Origin: Smallanthus sonchifolius
Taxonomy: Eukaryota; Streptophyta; Magnoliopsida; Asterales; Asteraceae
DNA: 64,000 bases
Assembly (NCBI GenBank): GCA_023525975.1
Contig: CM042042.1
Span: 49,239,880 to 49,303,879 of the forward strand
Reading direction: 5' to 3'
In this document: one piece after another, positions 12,254 to 24,070 of the stretch
Layout: each line of letters opens with the position of its first letter
Position numbering within the stretch: position 1 is the stretch's first letter
Translations under genes and position numbers: made by a program
The notes under the pieces: generated by a model
What the model was told of the DNA's origin: nothing
Seen by the model: the letters and a program-made list of their open reading frames with translations, nothing else
Database searches by the model: none

Positions 12254-15200
12254 TTCCCCTTATTAACCGTGAATAGAGAAACTGCTCCTCTAATTCCGTG
12301 AGCCGTTAGATCATTTCATAATTAATCCTGACCGTGTTAATTATTACCGTTTCTCTTATCTGTGTGCCTCAGCTGTAGAGGATTAATCCTCCCCATTTAT
12401 TTTTTGAAGCGGTTCTACGGTTCTCTCCCCGATCATCTCCTCCCACGTCGCCTTATCTTCCAAATTGAAACCCTCAAATCCTCACTTCCGTTCCAAATTG
12501 AAATCCTCAAAACAAAATGGCTTCCTCCGTCCTCTGATATCTCCGGTCGATCACGTTGGTGTTCCGGTTTATGCCATCACAAGCCCAGGTATGTATTAGA
12601 TGCTTTCTCTTAATTTAAAATTGAATTGAAAATCGTTAGCCTTCATGTCAATTTTCGATTTGATTGCTAATTTTAGTTTTGTTTGTACTGAATTTGATTT
12701 CAGGTCCTATGGTTTATGGATGCTTGTAGGTCTGTTTTGAATTTCAGTACTTTGGATGTCTTCATTAGGGCACCGACTTACCATACCAGCGATCCAGACA
12801 TCAGCAATTCAACATCAGGTAATATATAAATTCCAAAAACTGAGGATTAGCTATTCATGCAATAATAATTTTTTATGCATATAATTTGAATAACCGGTAC
12901 TGTGTTGATTTTGTTGGGTTGTCATACTCTCTGTTTATAATTTTTTTGAAAGCAGTTAGCTTCCTGATGATGCAATCTATTTGTGGTGATAATGTTTTAA
13001 ATTTTAGTACATATTTTGCATAGGGATTTTTCTGTGCTAATAGAATTGTAAGTGATCCTGATACATAATTTTTTAATGTGTTGACGATGGAAGAATTTGT
13101 GGTGATTTGTTAGACACGTGGATACATTGCAATTTGCTTTATTAATTTCTAAATACATCAACAGAATTGGTCACTTCGCAAGGATATAGACATGCTCAAT
13201 CTTTGATGGTATCGAAGATTGGAAGGTGCTTATTGCACTAGGAAGGTATACCATCCTTAATTCTAAAGACATTACGAGTGAAATATATAATTATAACCTC
13301 TGATTTGCATGAATGATAACTCTTAAAGCTTTGAACAAACAATTCATATATGATGGTTTTTATTTACATATAAATGGTTAAACAATTCAAGTTGTTTAAT
13401 ATAATCTTTGTACAGGAAAGAGTTGAAGAGGAGAATGAAAGCTTATGTTGAACATGGCTTGGTAGAAACTGAAAATCACACAATTTGTTGCCAGTGAGGT
13501 TTACTCAGACACCATTTATATTATTTAATGTTTATAATAGTTAAAATGAATGATATAAATTCTTGGTATGGTGAATATTGTTGCACCAGATTTGATGTAA
13601 TTTGTGAAAGATGAATGGTTGATCACACCAAATTCAGTGTCCTGGTTGGAGATAATTTCTACGCTAAGACACCTATTTGATATTAATGGAGATGGTCCTG
13701 AATGAACATGTAATGTTTCTAAAAAAAAAAACGTCATTCCATTTAGTAATTAAATTTGGTGTAATTTTTGTTTTAATACTTATTTGTGTTGATATATAGA
13801 TTATCAGATTAATTACATACTCGTGCTTACCTAAACTATATGGGTAACGAATTTGGGCATCTGAGGTGAGTTATCTAAATTTATTTCATTATTATTTACC
13901 TTCAAAATCTACAAGAAAAATGCAATAATTGTTGTTTGTATTTGATAGGAAGTCGAATTCCCTATGGCAAGTAATGGATTTTCTTTCTCACTTGCTAACT
14001 GGGATTGAGACCTACTTGCTAAGGAAGGGGTCCATCAAAACTTGCTTTCTTTGATAAGGTATTTAGTTTTTTGAACTCAAATGTATAGGTGGGTATTGTG
14101 ACCCGTTTATAGGTAAATGGGTCAATTTGGGTTATACATTTACAATCTGAAAAAAATGAGTTATAAATGGGAATTTTGCAGGTAAAAGTGCCTTAGATCA
14201 CTTCTGTCAACACGTTTTTTAATTCGATTTATTCGTCCCTCTAAATGCAACGATCATAGCTCAACAACGTTGTTTGTTCATGAAGACTCGTATCATGAAT
14301 CAAAATGATTTGGGAAGTTGTTGGAAAGTTTGACGGTGAATCAAATCGGACGCGGCCCATGGTGATTTTGATTACGCAAAAAATCTCACATCACTTTATT
14401 TAGAATGTCAGATTATTTACTCAAAAAAATTTATTTGTTTAATCATATTTGACACAGATATATAAAAATTAAAAATTTAGGACAGGAAGTGTTTTGAATT
14501 AACCCATGTGATGATGCAGTTGTTGCAGATGGAACAGATAAAGAAATTGAAGATATGCGACTGGCACGAGCACCATATAAACATTGAAGATTTGCTGAAT
14601 TTTGTATTCCTAAACACAATTGTTTACTTTTTTATGTCTTTAAAAAATGTTTTTTTTTGTTCAAGGATTTCATAGAGAAGTTAAGCTGCAAGCTATTTGT
14701 GGTGGCTGACGTCTTTTACCGAAATTCCACTTGAAGTGGAGAACATTGTTTGTTCACTAAACCCGATTTTCAAGATGCGGCTGCAACAGTTGCCACTCTT
14801 CTTAAAGGAAAGGGTCAATGTGTTGACTTAGTTTTGGGAAACACACCACTTAAATGGTAAGTGGCATTTATAATTTCTGGTAAGTTGGTGCATAAAGTTT
14901 AAATATTAGTATAATCTTTCTCCATCTAATGTGTCCCAGGGTGTTCAAGTGTCCAAAACAAATAAATGCACAAAGATTAATAATCGTAGGAATGTACTTA
15001 TGTTTTAATTTAAAACATGTTTGTTCATATTTATGAGTTTGTAGAACTAACTAAACAAACGGTATTCGATCAACTGACAAACAAGTATTTTATTGAACCA
15101 AAGTTATTTTTCTCTCTGTAAATTGCCTATTTGTCTTATATTTGTTGAAGCATTTTTATAAGTTAAAATGGATTATCTATCTCTAAAAGGTGTTTCACTT

Positions 15201-15801
15201 ATTTTAATTTTATATTTTGAAAGTAGTCATTGTTTGAATGGGTTATTTTTGTGTACATATTGGTTAGTTTAATTAATTACACAACTCAAAATATATCTTT
15301 GAACTATATTTCTGCAACTGAAACTAACATCTTCATTTTTTTATTTTACAATTTGAAGTTTTAAACAAGTTAAATCAGTTCTTCATCTTCTTAAGATGTG
15401 AAGCTTAAACTTGGGCTCGCGGGGTAACTTTTACTTCTTTGCTAATGTTGGATCTAACAATGATAATTATATTTAAATTTGTTTTATATTCATTACGTGT
15501 GTACATAACGAAGTTTGTATGTATATATGAATGTATGTATACATGCGCACATGTATGTGTGTATGTGTTGCTTGTATGATATGAATTTTTGTGCTTTACT
15601 TAACGGGGAGCTTTGTGCTTTACTTTGCTATATTACTACCTTAAAAACCTGATCATCGAACGGGTATAAAAGTAATAACTAATTGAGTTGTGATTGTATA
15701 AGTCAACTTGTCTGATTTTGCTTACAATTCAAACAAAGAAAACTATTCCATATTATAAAATATATCAAAGTGCCCCGGCCACCGGACGAGTATAAAACTA
15801 G
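12254..15801 (+). mobile_element. 3.5-kb insertion with gene-like exons, possible Helitron
   Basis: This splits the copia linker between integrase and reverse transcriptase. The right end reads CTAG followed by host T (15798-15802). It is preceded 12 bp upstream by a small hairpin (CCGG, loop CCA, CCGG at 15775-15785), which is the layout of a Helitron 3' end. The left end follows an A but reads TTCCCC rather than the canonical TC, so the class is tentative. The inside looks like captured gene sequence: an ATG in a GC-richer segment near 12517, then exon-like blocks bordered by CAG and GTATGT/GTAATA-type sites near 12595, 12704-12820, 13165-13245 and 13416-13500. I do not recognise the gene. 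A (GTAT)n-like run lies near 15513-15570. Confidence 0.4.
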
Positions 15802-16400
15802 TTGGATTGGTGTGAGACCAAAGAGAAGGATGTATGATGTTGGTAAGGATGTCATACGAATGGGTAGCCGTTTTGGATTGATTGGCAAAGGGGGAAATTT
15901 TCTCACCAAACATGACATGATGGGAATGATGAATTGGTGAATGGCTAAGTCAAGAATTTGTACCCCCGATGGTTTGTGGGGCCCAAGGAATACGTACAGG
16001 TTTGAACGGTGGTGAAGTTTGTGAATGGTAATCGATGGAAGTAAGGGATAACAGAGGCAACCAAACATAGGGAGATGGTGATAAGAGGGTCTTCGGTTGT
16101 AGAGTAATTGAGTAGCGCTTTTGTAGTGATGGGTTTTGCTAGGTAGAATGTTTAAAAGGTAAGTGGCCATTTGGTGCTAATAGGTGTTGGGAAGGAGGCT
16201 TGGGTAAGGAGTGTCCTGACGATGTTATTAATGGAAAGTATTTTATGCTCGGCTTTTCCATTTTGGGAGGAAGTGTGTGCGCAAGAGAAATAGAAAAACA
16301 TACCGCTTTCTTCACAAAATTGTTGAAACGATGAGTTCGCATATTCTTTGGCATTATCACATTGAAACTGTTTTGTTTTCCTTTCAAATGGTGTTGATAT
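15802..16400 (-). pseudogene. copia integrase remnant
   Basis: Two broken minus-strand frames. The right one (16139-16387) retains traces of the integrase core around a decayed DNGxE-type segment and a decayed SCPHTPQQNG-type segment. The left one (15802-16170) carries the typical post-core stretch, with YLLNILPSKT and MFGCLCYPLLPS. Frameshifts and stops rule out function. It runs directly into the 12254-15801 insertion. Confidence 0.75.
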
Positions 16401-16493
16401 TAGAGACGGTGACGGTGGGGTGAAAAGTAGAAGATCGGAGATTGAAGGGATTGGTGGTAGAAAAAAATGGCCGGCTGCTAGGATTAGAAAGAG

Positions 16494-16506
16494 GTTATCG
16501 ATACCA
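16494..16506 (-). promoter_or_regulatory. copia primer-binding site
   Basis: TGGTATCGATAAC on the minus strand, directly after the 5' LTR. It is one or two changes away from the TGGTATCAGAGC complement of plant initiator-Met tRNA. Confidence 0.6.
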
Positions 16507-16633
16507 TGTAGGAATTATTTCCAATACCCCAATATATAGATACAATGATATCTCATATTTTGAGATACGATACATAACAATAAATGAGATATACATGTTT
16601 TATACTAATTCATAACATACATATATCCTATTA
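16507..16633 (-). repeat. copia LTR (5' LTR)
   Basis: Partner of 10335-10493, shortened by internal deletions and diverged. This supports an old insertion. Confidence 0.8.
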
Positions 16634-17261
16634 ACCCGTCCAAACAAAACAACACCCACTCCGGCTCCATGACCCGTACCCAATGACTCAACTTTGAACC
16701 CATCAAGATTAACCCAGCCCAACATTTGATTTTGAACCCATCAAGAATAACCCCTATATTCGCACATTCAATTCATCTATTCTAACCTTGTTGTCGACAA
16801 AATACACATTTAACAAACACTTGGGGTACCCAAATATGATTTGAGAATATGATGGAAGTGTGAATTATTCGAACACCAAAAATAATACAATAAGACTCGG
16901 TACACGTGTTTAGAGAAGATGTATTTATTTAAAAGTAAGAAAATACTGCAATAATAATCAAGTACCAGAATATTTGAACTGAACCCATCGGCATCACTCA
17001 ATATATGCTTCGACAATAGACACAGGCACAGGAATTTTGATGATATTGTAACGATGAAACCCTGCTTCTTCCAAAATCCTCTTCCAGTCAACTTCTGTCC
17101 TTTCTTTGGCACCATCAAAGTAAGTTAGCATTAGCATATCCATACTAATACGTGCCTCATCAAAGACATCATCTCCTTCTTGACTCAATACAATATCTAC
17201 TATAATAACTTTCCCATTTCTTTTCGTCATGGATTCTTGACACTTTTTAAGAACTCGTACA

Positions 17262-17471
17262 TATAAATGTTATAACTTGAATTGATTCTTTTCTATTAAC
17301 AATATGGATATAAATACAATTACAATGCTAAAGACTAGGAATTACATTAATTATGCTAAAGACTAGGAATTAAATATATCAGTTAAGGAAGAATAAAAAC
17401 ATTCTATAAATAATTACAAAATTCAAAATGATTTGAATTTTGGCTCTCAACTCTTTGGATGTGGTTTGATA
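17262..17471 (-). repeat. copia 3' LTR
   Basis: Starts TATAAATGTTATAAC and ends GGTTTGATA on the plus strand. It carries six bases near 17380 that are absent from the right LTR. Confidence 0.88.
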
Positions 17472-17474
17472 TGC

Positions 17475-18390
17475 CCCCGCAAGATGGACGACCTTGAGAG
17501 AAGGCCAATCTTGGAAATAAGAGATTGATACCGAGGTTTTGGTAGGGGTTTTGTGAGGGCGTCTGCAAGTTGGTCATCCCCTGAAATGTGGTTGACTCGT
17601 ATTGTACCGTCTTGGACCTTTTCTCGGACGAAATGGAAATCAAGAGCTAAGTGCTTCATTCTTGAGTGAAATACCGGATTAGCCGAATAGTGCGTCGCAC
17701 TTAAGTTGTCATAGTAGATGGTAGGAGTTATGGTTGATTGATGTCCAAGTTCATATAGTAGAGAAATTAACCATTGTACTTCGGTTGTGGTTGATGCTAC
17801 GGCTCGAAATTCGGCTTCCGTGGATGAACGAGCTAGGGTTGGTTGTCTTTTGGAGCTCCAAGAGATGGGGTTTGAGCCTAGATAAACAATGTAGCCGGTT
17901 GTACTACAGTAGGTGAGTTTGTCACCCGCCCAATCGGCATCGGTGAATGCGTGGAGCTGTAGTGGAGAATTACGGCGGATCAAAAGACCATGATGCATTG
18001 TACCATGTAAGTAGCAGAGTAATCTTTTTAACGCAGCCCAATGTAAGTCTGTGGGAGAGTGCATAAACTGAGATAACCTATTAACGGTGAAGGCTACATC
18101 CGGGCGAGTCAATGATAAGTATTGTAAAGCTCCGACAAAGGCTCGGTATTCGGTGGGAGAAAGTAGAGGTTTTCCATCAAGCTTGGTAAGTGGGTCGGAG
18201 GTAGACATGGGTGTGGTTGCCGGCTTACTTTCACTCATATTGGCTCGATTTAGAAGATCAAGAATGTATTTGCTTTGAGAGAGGAATAGGCCGTTGGAGT
18301 GAGGAATAACTTCCACTCCAAGGAAATAAGACAAGATGCCAAGGTCCTTGAGAGAGAAACGGTTGGCGAGAGATTGAATGAAGGTGTTAT
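17475..18390 (-). pseudogene. copia pol, end of RT and RNase H
   Basis: The last third of pol, displaced from the preceding frame by a single-base shift near 18390. It opens with the end of the reverse transcriptase (SYFLGVEVI). It then runs through the linker (GALQYLSLTRPDV) into RNase H, with the acidic residues of ADWAGDK, SSTEAEFRA and YYDNLSA all present. The C-terminus reaches almost to the 3' LTR, as is normal for copia. Confidence 0.85.
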
Positions 18391-20422
18391 AAGAGTGGAG
18401 TTGGGACCGGTGATGATTATATCATCGACATAAACAAGAATGAATATTGGGGATGAGGTATGTTTTTGGGTGAATAGGGAAGGATCTGAAACAGTTGGTG
18501 TGAAATTGTTTGATAGGAGGTGGTTCTTTAGTTCTTCGTACCAAGCTCGTGATGCTTGACGAAGACCATATATAGCCTTGTTAAGTTTGCATACATGATT
18601 AGGGAAAGAAGGATTAACAAAACCCGGTGGTTGAGACATGCAGACAGATTCGTTAAGAGTGCCTTGAAGAAAGGCATTGTTTATGTCAAGTTGGCGAAGG
18701 GGCCAGTTATGGGATGTTGCTAAGGCAAGGATGAGACGGAGAGTGGCGGGTTTGACAACGGGACTAAAGGTTTCACCGTAATCTAAGCCGGGGCGTTGGT
18801 GGAAGCCTTTGGCAACTAGTCGTGCTTTGAGGCGATCAACCGACCCGTCTGGTTTAAATTTGGTTCGGAAAACCCATTTGCACCCAACCAGATTTGGAGC
18901 GGAAATGGACGAAACTAGACGCCAAGTATTGTTACGTTGGAGGGCATCATACTCATGTTGCATGGCCATGCGCCATTGTGGTTGTTTGAGAGCTTGGGTA
19001 ATGTTGGAAGGTTCTGTGAATGGTTGAGCAGTTGTTGTGTAGAGAACAAAATTATCATTATGATATTTTGGGTTTGGTTTTCGGGTGGTACGGGTGACTG
19101 GGGGAGATGGGATAGGAATGGGTGGGGTGGGTGAAACCGTGACAGGGGTGGAATGAGGAGAAGTAGCTGTGTTTTCATTTAATGTGGTTGACGTGTTGGT
19201 TATATTGGTTTGTGGGAGGGAAGAGTTGGCAGGTGTTGGAGTTGTGGGTTGGCGGCGTTGGTAGGTGATTAAGGGTGTGGCTGAATTTGGAGTAACAGTA
19301 GTATTGGGTGGGGATGAATTGGACACATTAGTATTTGGCACATTAGGAGTTTGCACAGTAGGTTTATTGGGAAGAATATGGATTAAAGGAAGAAATTGGT
19401 CAGGATGTGGGGTAAGGGGAGTAGGAGTTTTAATAAGAGTTTCATAGGGGAAGATATGTTCCACAAAGTGAACATGTTGTGAGGTGTAAATCCGATTGGT
19501 TAGTGGATCAAGAAGGTGATATGCACTTTGGGAGGAGGAGTAGCCGACAAAAATGCAAGGTTTGGAACGAGGTTGTAATTTGTGGGTTGTGTAGGGACGT
19601 AGCCATGGGTAGGATAAACAACCAAAACTACGTAGTTTTGTATAGTTGGGTTGTTGATTGAATAGACGGGTGAACGGAGAGTCATTTTGGAGAGTAAGGG
19701 TGGGTAATCTATTAATAAGATAGGTAGAGGTGGTGAATGCAAAAGTCCAAAATTTGAGAGGTAATTTTGCATGAGAGAGGAGAGAAAGGCCCGTTTCGAC
19801 TATGTGACGATGACGTCTTTCCGCATAGCCGTTGTGTTCGGGTGTATGAGGAGGCGAGTTGAGATGGGAGATGCCACATGAGGTAAGGTGTTTAGCTAAT
19901 TTGATGTATTCACCTCCATTGTCTGAAAATAAAGTTTTGATTTTAGATTGAAAATGATTTTCAACAAGGTGTTGAAACTTAATAAATGTGTCAAGAGAGT
20001 CCGATTTGTGTTTTAGAGGATAGATCCAAATATATTTTGTAAAATGGTCGACAAATATTATATAATATTTAAATCCATCAAAAGATGTGATTGGTGATGA
20101 CCAAACATCGGAAAATAATATTTGTAATGGTGTTGTAGAGGTTATGGAAGAGATGTGAAATGGAAGTTTGTGACTTTTATTGATGCAACATGAATTACAA
20201 TGATTTTGAAAATTAGAAATAGAAGATACATTAGATGCTAGATGTTGCAAAACTTTGGAATGTGGATGTCCTAGGCGATGGTGCCAAAAGGAAGCCTTAT
20301 TAGCTTGCATGTGAAACACTTGAGGTGTTGGACTTGAAGAGCGGAGCACGTAAATGCCACGACTAGCGGTTCCCCGAAGGAGTGGGAGGCGGGATCGGAA
20401 GTCCTTGATAACAAAATTGAAA
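18391..20422 (-). pseudogene. copia pol: integrase and reverse transcriptase
   Basis: A long open stretch with the GAG-pre-integrase HHCC zinc motif (FWHHRLGHPHSKV ... CNSCCINKSH), and the integrase core with its three acidic residues in FSDVW, FSDNGGEY and AERRHRH. A Ser/Thr/Pro-rich linker follows. The reverse transcriptase comes next (GCKWVFRTKF, QLDINNAFLQG) with an intact YVDDIIITG active site. The frame is broken only at its two ends: by a homopolymer shift near 20420 that separates it from gag-protease, and by the shift near 18390. Gag and pol were presumably one polyprotein. Confidence 0.88.
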
Positions 20423-21658
20423 GAAAAAAAATTCAATTAGTATAGCGTTATCAATGCATAAACGAGATATGGAAATAATATTACGTGAGAGGGATGGGAC
20501 ACAAAGAACATTTTTTAATGTGAAAGAGACATTTGAAAAAGAAAGAGTGATAGATCCAATATGAGTTATAGTAAGTGACGAACCGTCACCGATGATTAAT
20601 TCCTCGTTACCGTCATACGGAGCATGGAGGGATAAAGCATTGAGATCATTTGTGATGTGGTGAGAGGCTCCACTGTCAAATAACCAAGTAGGGTTGGATG
20701 TGTTGTTGCCGGTTACACTCATCATGTGTGCTTGAGGTTGATTATTGGACCTTTGAAAGGGAGGGAGAGATATCTGTGGATGTTGCCTTTTGAAGGCTTG
20801 GCAAGAAGTTAGGGAATGCCCTTTGGCATAACACCATTGACATTTGCCTAGGAAAGGCCTAGAGGTGTTGGGATTTTTGGGAGTAGGAAGCAGGCCAGGA
20901 CTATGGGAATAGGGTCGTTGATTCCATGGTTTGGAGGCAGGCCGTGTGTGGACAGCGTAGGCACTGATGGGCTGGTGTAGGTTGGCAGCAGGGGGGGTTT
21001 GAACAATGTATAATTCATGATTGATTAACTTTTCATGCAGTTCGTGAAATGAGATAGGGTTGTCACGGGCATGAATGGCTTCAATAACAGGTTTATAGGA
21101 CTTTTGATCGAGACCATGAAGAATTATGTCAGTGATATCTTCGGTGTCCATGGTTTTTCCAAGTATGGATAGTTCGTCTACAAGTGTTTTTACTGATTGC
21201 ATATACTTGGTGATGGTTTGGTCTGTGGTTTTTGATAGTTGTTTCAAACGATGTTGCAACTGTTTGATGTGGCCACGTGATGGGGAGGCATAGGTGTTGG
21301 AAAGGATTTTCCAAGCATCAAATGAGGATTGAGCATTGCTAACTAGAGGAACAATTGTAGGGGAGAGACTACCAACCAGGGCGCCAAAGAGCAGGCGATC
21401 TTGACGGAACCATTTTGGGTAGTCCTCGTGAGGGGTGGATACTCCAGCGGCTGTAACAGTTGGTGGGGGTGGTTTGCATGAGCCGTCTATGTATTTGTAG
21501 AGGTCCAGGCCATGAAGAAGGGCTTCAATCTGAGTTTTCCAACTCAAATAATTTGTAGCAGTAAGTTTTAGGGAGGGGGGAAAAGTGACGAGGGTTAAGA
21601 TGGATGCGATTGGAATGGAGGAAACAGGAGAGGAAAGATTGTTGTTTGGATCGGACAT
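20423..21658 (-). CDS. copia gag and protease
   Basis: Starts at ATG 21656-21658, about 80 bp downstream of the primer-binding site. The first 240 residues are a copia-type gag (YLSWKTQIEALL, YMQSVKTLVDEL). A CCHC zinc knuckle follows (CQWCYAKGHSLTSC). The aspartic protease comes next, with the intact active site LFDSGASHHI. The frame runs into a T-rich homopolymer near 20420, where one base separates it from the integrase frame. Apart from that shift it looks undamaged, which agrees with the nearly identical LTRs. Confidence 0.85.
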
Positions 21659-21738
21659 GTTGCCGGAAATAGCCGGAAGTAGGGGGATTGGCCGGAGAAG
21701 AGAGGGGGTGGCGTAAAAGTGGGTGTGATCAGAACCTC

Positions 21739-21749
21739 TCTGATACCAT
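21739..21749 (-). promoter_or_regulatory. primer-binding site (initiator Met tRNA)
   Basis: TGGTATCAGAG on the minus strand, directly adjoining the 5' LTR. This junction fixes the LTR end at 21750. Confidence 0.85.
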
Positions 21750-21952
21750 ATAAATGTTATAACTTGAATTGATTCTTTTCTATTAACAATATGGATATAA
21801 ATACAATTACAATGCTAAAGACTAGGAATTACATTAATTATGCTAAAGACTAGGAATTAAATATATCGGAAGAATAAAAACATTCTATAAATAATTTCAA
21901 AATTCAAAATGATTTGAATTTTGGCTCTCAACTCTTCGGATGTGGTTTGATA
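21750..21952 (-). repeat. copia 5' LTR
   Basis: Direct repeat of 17262-17471 with two or three substitutions and one indel. Its outer end abuts GTACA, which is shared with the other side of the element. Confidence 0.88.
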
Positions 21953-22120
21953 GTACACACTTGTCATCACCCCAGTTATGCATTATTTTCTGTCATCCAT
22001 GGAATTCCAACATTACAAACTGAATTGATCGATATATGTTATATATAAAATGTTCCATGTTACAAGCTGATCGAATTGGGCTCAAATGATGTTTTTAGTG
22101 TATGCAAATCGTACATATTA

Positions 22121-22320
22121 ATGGTAGCCCCAAGACTTCACATAGTGGAGGTCTTGGGTTCGAATCTTGGCCACAACAAAAAAGGGGTATGTGGTCAGGT
22201 CAGGAGGTTTACTCAGTTGAGGGGTTCCTCCTGTGGTGGCCTGCCTTGGATGTTCTAGGTGTTGCCCCAGGAAAACCCAATTATCCTAGAATATCTAGGC
22301 GTTGCTGTTCAAAAAAAAAA
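22121..22320 (+). mobile_element. tRNA-derived SINE in OMT pseudogene intron
   Basis: About 200 bp with a near-consensus polymerase III B box, GGGTTCGAATC (22157-22167). An A-box-like TGGTAGCCCCAAG precedes it by about 35 bp. It ends in a run of ten A (22311-22320). A short pol III head, a unique body and an A tail is the structure of a plant SINE. No target duplication was found. Confidence 0.6.
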
Positions 22321-23549
22321 TCTATATCACAAACATGAATACGTACCTTGATAAAGAATGAATCTCCCTGGGGAATGTCTGTAAACATGTCACCTCCAAC
22401 ATGTGTAACTCCTTCATATGCTGATGCATATGAAACAACATGAGGCTAGTCAAAGTTAACACCTTTAAGATGTGGATATCTTGTTTCTCACTTAATGCCA
22501 CCCCAACACCACCACCAACATCAACCAGAGTTCCCTCTAGGCTACCAAAATCATAACATGACATGATTGCGTCCATATCGATCCTTGTCAAACACGCCAT
22601 TCCATCATTGAACCCCTTATTGGCCTGTGGGTTGCCACAAAACAGATCCCATGTTGAGACTCCAAATGTTTTGAATGCTGCCGTACCCCCCTCTTCAATC
22701 GATCGATTTAGGTTATATAAAGGTGAAAAAATAAGGGGATCGGTGATAATCATCGCATATGCTGCCATGTTATTCGTTGTATCTTGCAACATAAATTTAG
22801 AACATTAGTTGATGGAGTAGAGTGGTTCTTCGCGCTCTGGTTTATGCACCCATCAAAAATTTGTTTGTGGACCAAGAACCTCATGAGACGTGAGAGTCCG
22901 TTGATGTTTAGTGACGAAGAGCTGATCCCATTTGCGATTTCGGACAAGGAGATTGGTCCATCATGACCGTTGATTATGCCAGCAATGTTGAGGTTCAAGG
23001 CACATCTTAAAGCTGCACTACTTAAACCGCCGTAAAGATTGTGAAAGAACCTTGCTTGGACTTGGATCATTGCATCATCTTCATTACTAGTTGTTATTGT
23101 ACTCATTTTTAGGTGAATATATTGTAGGAAACAACAATGTTACTGTTGATGTAATGAGTATGTGGTTAGAGGATGTAATATGTTCAGTTTAAATAGGCAA
23201 TAATGCAACAAGAAATTTTTTGCATTTTTTGAAAGTTGTTGCATGTTACAAGCCAACTCCAAGTTTGCTAGCAGACAAAATGTGTAGAATTTTATTTTCC
23301 TTTTCTTTTTCTGATCTTTCAATTTTATTTTTCTTTAATAATATTACCGTTAATTTAAAAATATATATATAAATACACGGTTTTGTTTATTTTTTTTATG
23401 ACGTTTCGATAAAACAGTGTTATATTCAAAATAAATTATTTTCCTTTTAATTTATAAGAAAAAAAATATTTTATTTTTGAATATAACTTGATTCTTAATA
23501 TAATTTATATGTGGAAAAAGTTTAAGGAGAAAAGGTTATCAAGAAAAAC

Positions 23550-24070
23550 GAAGCTAAATTGAACTTGGAGTTCGTTTCCATGTTAACAAACTAGGAGTTT
23601 TGCTTCCCTTGTTAGTAAACTTGGAGTTCGCTTGCCACCTTAGCGGACTCCAAGATTCTTTATTCACTTTTGCAATTAACCATTACATCACTTCTTGCTT
23701 TCTAATTATTCGTTTTAATGATTCCACTAAAGCCTCTACTATTATCTTGACAGTTTAAATAGGGAAAACTTTACTTACTATACGCTTCTGATGCTTTGTC
23801 TCTGAGTTACCTGTACTGGCATCTGCTACTAGGTCTCATTCTCAGTTTAAGTCTTGAAACTTTATCTTTACTTTCTTTGTTAATAAAATGACTTTTTTTA
23901 AAACTTTACCTTTGTTCTTTAAAAAAATACAGCTTTACTATTCATATACATTTCATAAGCATCATTCATAAAAAAATACTTTCTTTAAAACTTTATCTCG
24001 TTTCTTTTTCCTTATATTCATGTAAAATCCCGAGCCCGATCTATTGCTTTCGAAATTCGGGATGTTACAC
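23550..24070 (-). mobile_element. gypsy-type LTR fragment
   Basis: The minus strand starts at 24070 with TGTAACATCCCGAATTTCG, related to the LTR start at 8870. Near 23595-23655 it carries a palindromic block in which CTTGGAGTTCGCT is answered by AGCGGACTCCAAG. The left end was not resolved. It adjoins a copia gag fragment at 24071, so it probably inserted into that element. Confidence 0.45.

Larger units (their letters stand above)
10335..16633 (-). mobile_element. old Ty1/copia retrotransposon with nested insertion
   Basis: A complete but dead copia element. Its LTRs are at 10335-10493 and 16507-16633 (they share TGTAGGAATTATTTCC at one end and ATATATCCTATTA at the other). The whole is flanked by the 5-bp target duplication ACCCG (10330-10334 and 16634-16638). 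Next to the right LTR, which is the 5' LTR in minus orientation, the internal sequence begins TGGTATCGATAAC, a worn initiator-Met tRNA primer-binding site. Integrase pieces lie at 15.8-16.4 kb and reverse transcriptase and RNase H pieces at 10.75-12.25 kb. Between them is a 3.5-kb insertion (about 12254-15801) unrelated to copia. All coding parts carry stops and frameshifts. Confidence 0.85.
17262..21952 (-). mobile_element. young Ty1/copia retrotransposon inside OMT exon 2
   Basis: A complete 4.7-kb element. The LTRs are 17262-17471 and 21750-21952, nearly identical apart from a 6-nt indel and a few substitutions. The target duplication GTACA lies at 17257-17261 and 21953-21957. Next to the right LTR is a perfect primer-binding site (TGGTATCAGAG, 21739-21749, minus). 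Next to the left LTR is a purine-rich tract (GCGGGGGCA, about 17472-17480). With these boundaries the LTR termini are TA...TA rather than TG...CA. Gag, protease, integrase, reverse transcriptase and RNase H are all present in copia order, with only two single-base frameshifts. Confidence 0.92.
16994..23106 (-). pseudogene. O-methyltransferase pseudogene (OMT locus 1)
   Basis: A broken class II S-adenosylmethionine-dependent O-methyltransferase of the plant COMT/isoflavone-OMT type. Exon 1 is 22347-23106. The intron (21990-22346, 357 bp) carries a SINE. Exon 2 is 21958-21989 plus 16994-17261, split by a copia element at 17262-21952. Lesions relative to the intact paralogue at 33445-39625 are: a 1-nt deletion near 22850; TAA at 22805-22807; a 4-nt deletion near 22475 just after the VDVGGGVG cofactor loop; TAG at 22446-22448; and the copia insertion, which lies inside the codon after HNWGDDKCV. 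The remaining segments still read clearly, including the dimerisation region and the C-terminal block (GKVIIVDIV, AKERTEVDW). A TATA-like TATTTAAA sits at 23186-23193, about 80 bp before the ATG. Confidence 0.9.
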
